The notes beneath the pieces are model-generated. The model was given only the letters and a program-made list of their open reading frames with translations, was not told where the DNA came from and made no database searches. Made by a program: the position numbers and the translations under genes. This document shows positions 45,725 through 47,420 of a DNA stretch of 47,420 bases, one piece after another. Position 1 is the stretch's first letter; every line of letters begins with the position of its first letter. This DNA is from Gammaproteobacteria bacterium. GTDB lineage: Bacteria; Pseudomonadota; Gammaproteobacteria; Nevskiales; Nevskiaceae. The stretch is taken from NCBI GenBank assembly GCA_016182805.1, contig JACPFV010000017.1, positions 1-47,420 on the forward strand, given 5' to 3'.

Positions 45725-46061
45725 ATTTATTGACTAGTTGGTCAGAAGTGTGGCCCTTATTCACAGTGCGCGGGCACCGCTGCGGCGGCGATCGGCACCG
45801 CCGGCGACGGGTGGACCACAGATGGAGCCGGCGCGCAAGCCCTTGTCCGCAGAGGGTGTTGCCGCCTGGCTACAAAATGCCCGCGACAAGGAAAACCCGC
45901 GCCACAGCGTCGCCGCAAAAATATGATGCAAGCTCTGTCCACAAAGTTTTCCACAGGCTCTGTGCATATTCCAGGCTTTCGCTTTGCGCTCCGCATGTTA
46001 GCGCAACAACTTGAAGCGACGGCCGAAAACCGGGTGCGGCGCGTCTGCTAGCGTGCGCCGT
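45725..46061. other. Intergenic region with a cluster of DnaA-box-like sequences
   Basis: About 337 bp with no convincing gene. TTATTCACA (45757-45765) matches the DnaA box exactly. CTGTCCACA (45935-45943), TTTTCCACA (45947-45955) and, on the minus strand, ATATGCACA (45969-45961) are 7-8 of 9 matches packed into 35 bp beside AAAAATATGATG. No dnaA, dnaN or mnmG gene is visible in the window. Confidence 0.5.
45731..45744. promoter_or_regulatory. Candidate operator before thiD
   Basis: TGACTA-GT-TGGTCA is a near-perfect 14-bp palindrome (one mismatched pair), 7 bp upstream of the thiD ATG, in an AT-rich patch. TetR-type repressors bind sites of this form, but no regulator gene is nearby. Confidence 0.3.
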
Positions 46062-46727
46062 ATGTCGACCCGCAGTTTCCTGTTGCCGGAGCGCCTCGCG
46101 CAGTACTACGCGCAGGTGGCGGTCCGCGAGCCGCCGCTGCTTGCCGAACTGCGCGCGGAGACCGCCCGCTTACCGATGGCGCGCATGCAGATCGCCCCGG
46201 AGCAGGGCCAGCTCATGGCCATGCTGGTGCGCCTGATGGGCGCGCGGCGCTGCGTCGAGGTCGGCGTGTTCACCGGCTACAGCAGCCTAGCGGTGGCGCT
46301 GGCGCTGCCCGCCGACGGCTACCTGCTGGCCTGCGACGTGGCGGAGGACTGGACCGCGGTGGCGCGGCGCTACTGGGCGCGGGCCGGGGTCGCGCACAGG
46401 ATCGAGCTGCGCCTGGCGCCGGCGCTGGACACGCTCGACGCCGAGCTGCGCGCCGGCCGGGCCGGCGGCTACGACTTCGCCTTCATCGACGCCGACAAGG
46501 GCAACTACGAAGGCTACTACGAGCGCTGCCTGCAACTGCTGCGCGCGGGCGGGCTGATCGCGGTGGACAACACGCTGTGGTCCGGCCGGGTTGCCGATCC
46601 GGCGGCGGGCGACGAAGATACCGCGGCGATCCGGCAGTTCAACGAGCGCGTCGCCGCCGATCCACGCGTCGACCTGTGCCTGGTGCCGATCGCCGACGGC
46701 CTGACCCTGCTGCGCAAACGCGAATGA
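46062..46727 (+). CDS. Class I SAM-dependent O-methyltransferase (caffeoyl-CoA OMT family)
   Basis: A 221-residue methyltransferase. The N-terminal helices with MQIAPEQGQLMAMLVRL precede motif I VEVGVFTGYSSLAVALALP, then CDVAEDW, the metal-binding FIDADKGNYEGYYE and DNTLWSGRVADP. This is the pattern of divalent-metal-dependent catechol or caffeoyl-CoA O-methyltransferases. The acceptor in bacteria is usually unknown. Its stop overlaps the next start by ATGA, so the two genes are translated together. Confidence 0.93.
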   Translation: MSTRSFLLPERLAQYYAQVAVREPPLLAELRAETARLPMARMQIAPEQGQLMAMLVRLMGARRCVEVGVFTGYSSLAVALALPADGYLLACDVAEDWTAVARRYWARAGVAHRIELRLAPALDTLDAELRAGRAGGYDFAFIDADKGNYEGYYERCLQLLRAGGLIAVDNTLWSGRVADPAAGDEDTAAIRQFNERVAADPRVDLCLVPIADGLTLLRKRE

Positions 46728-47377
46728 ATCCGTATGTCGCCCACGTGGGCTACGTCTTCCAGCTCTGCGCGCTGCTGGTGCGCGACATCCTGTGGCTGCG
46801 CTGCCTGCTGGGCGGCGGCCAGGTGATCCTGTCGGCCTACGCCTATTCGCGCGGCGTGTTCCCGATCGCGTTCTGGAACGCGGTGTTCGTCGGCATCAAC
46901 AGCGCCTGGGTGGTGCGCATCCTGCGCGAGCGCCGCGAGGTGCGCATCCCGCCGGAGCTGGTGCCGATCTACGAGCAGCACTTCGCCGCGCTGTCGCCGC
47001 CGGAGTTCCTGCGCCTGTGGTCCTGGGGCGAGAGCGGCAAGGCGCACGACGCGCAACTGGTGCGGCAGAACGAGCGGCCGGGCACGCTGTACTTCGTGCT
47101 CGCCGGCGAGGCCTCGGTACGCGCCGACGGCCGCGAGGTGGCGCGCGTGCGGCCGGGGCAGTTCCTGGCGGAGATGAGCCTTCTGACCGGCGAGCCGACC
47201 ACGGCCGACGTGTTCGCGCTCGGCGAGATCGAGTACCGCGTGTGGCCGGCGGAGCGGCTGCGCGAGCTGCGCCGCGACAAGCCGGTGCTGTGGACCAAGA
47301 TTCAGAGCGTGCTGGGCCACGACCTGGTCGAGAAGATCCGCATCTCCACCGCGCGGCCGGCGACGTCGTCGACCTGA
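46724..47377 (+). CDS. Bacterial Popeye-like protein with cyclic-nucleotide-binding domain
   Basis: A 217-residue protein. Three hydrophobic helices (about 8-65) include LVRDILWLRCLL and PIAFWNAVFVGINSAWVV, followed by the RREVRIPPELVPIYEQHFAALSPPEFLRLW connector (helix then S-P-P-E-F-L). A cNMP-binding beta-roll (about 115-190) has GTLYFVLAGEASVRADG and PGQFLAEMSLLTGEPTTADV. This is the Popeye-domain (POPDC) layout. The phosphate cassette lacks the Arg of CRP-type sites, so cAMP or cGMP binding is uncertain. Confidence 0.88.
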   Translation: MNPYVAHVGYVFQLCALLVRDILWLRCLLGGGQVILSAYAYSRGVFPIAFWNAVFVGINSAWVVRILRERREVRIPPELVPIYEQHFAALSPPEFLRLWSWGESGKAHDAQLVRQNERPGTLYFVLAGEASVRADGREVARVRPGQFLAEMSLLTGEPTTADVFALGEIEYRVWPAERLRELRRDKPVLWTKIQSVLGHDLVEKIRISTARPATSST

Positions 47378-47381
47378 GGCG

Positions 47382-47420
47382 TCAGGGCTGCGCCGCTGCG
47401 TCCGCCTCCGGCTCCGGCTC
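47382..47420 (-). CDS. Possible C-terminus of a gene entering from the right
   Basis: A minus-strand frame open to the window edge ends at TGA 47384-47382 with residues EPEPEADAAAQP. An acidic Pro-rich tail is plausible, but only 12 codons are visible and the frame could be chance. Confidence 0.3.
   Translation of the reverse strand, partial: EPEPEADAAAQP

Noticed and set aside
45725-45790. TPP riboswitch upstream of thiD
   Set aside because: No CUGAGA or ACCUGAU-type thi-box sequences are visible and the leader would be too short.
45738-45926. A 62-codon plus-strand frame before the O-methyltransferase
   Set aside because: No ribosome site, random-looking composition, and it covers the DnaA-box region; not supported as a gene.
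45725-46061. Chromosomal origin oriC
   Set aside because: DnaA-like boxes are present, but none of dnaA, dnaN, rpmH or mnmG is nearby and no repeated AT-rich unwinding 13-mers are seen.

Overview
The window is about 47 kb of very GC-rich DNA (around 70% by eye), densely packed with short intergenic gaps and many ATGA-type start/stop overlaps. Gene content and order point to a gammaproteobacterium of the Pseudomonas/Xanthomonas/Nevskia-like type. The markers are gmk-rpoZ-spoT-ridA-recG-ubiA, comF opposite bioB-bioF-bioD, an aa3 oxidase cluster coxB-coxA-ctaG-coxC-DUF2909-surf1-SCO-like-ctaA-ctaB, and ftsY-ftsE-ftsX-rpoH. A family-level assignment is not possible from the sequence alone. I saw no rRNA, tRNA or CRISPR array.

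Layout. 1-7.2 kb is accessory: two tandem DUF4382 proteins, a Gfo/Idh/MocA dehydrogenase plus PLP aminotransferase pair resembling GnnA/GnnB or WbpB/WbpE amino-sugar enzymes, a citronellyl-CoA-type acyl-CoA dehydrogenase, a rhomboid protease, a methyltransferase and a glutaminyl cyclotransferase. 7.3-15.4 kb starts with a 28-residue Lys/Ala microprotein, then yicC. A haem module follows (DUF1924/SHP-like cytochrome, dihaem cytochrome DHC, cytochrome b561, two-component system), then gmk-rpoZ-spoT. 15.4-16.7 kb is an AT-richer island with an RHS-like N-terminal fragment and a small membrane protein. 16.7-21.8 kb carries ridA, a 262-bp TA-flanked inverted-repeat element that supplies the apparent recG start codon, recG, a truncated haemoglobin, ubiA and an esterase-like lipoprotein.

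21.8-25.8 kb is the biotin region with a BirA-type operator between comF and bioB. 25.9-34.7 kb encodes the aa3 cytochrome c oxidase, its copper and haem A assembly factors and small accessory membrane proteins. 34.7-37.3 kb holds a 56-bp miniature relative of the recG element and a tandemly duplicated membrane diguanylate cyclase with a frame break. 37.3-45.7 kb, all on the minus strand, runs thiD-thiE-hemL-dedA/lssY-ftsY-ftsE-ftsX-rpoH, with a perfect CIRCE element over the rpoH promoter. 45.7-46.1 kb is a non-coding stretch with a DnaA-box cluster. It is followed by an O-methyltransferase coupled to a bacterial Popeye-like cyclic-nucleotide-binding protein.

Most genes are housekeeping. The most distinctive features are the CIRCE-controlled rpoH, the mobile-element-derived recG start, the duplicated diguanylate cyclase, the catalytically degenerate PAP2 domain translated together with ftsY, the cytochrome/sensor module between yicC and gmk, and the microprotein.
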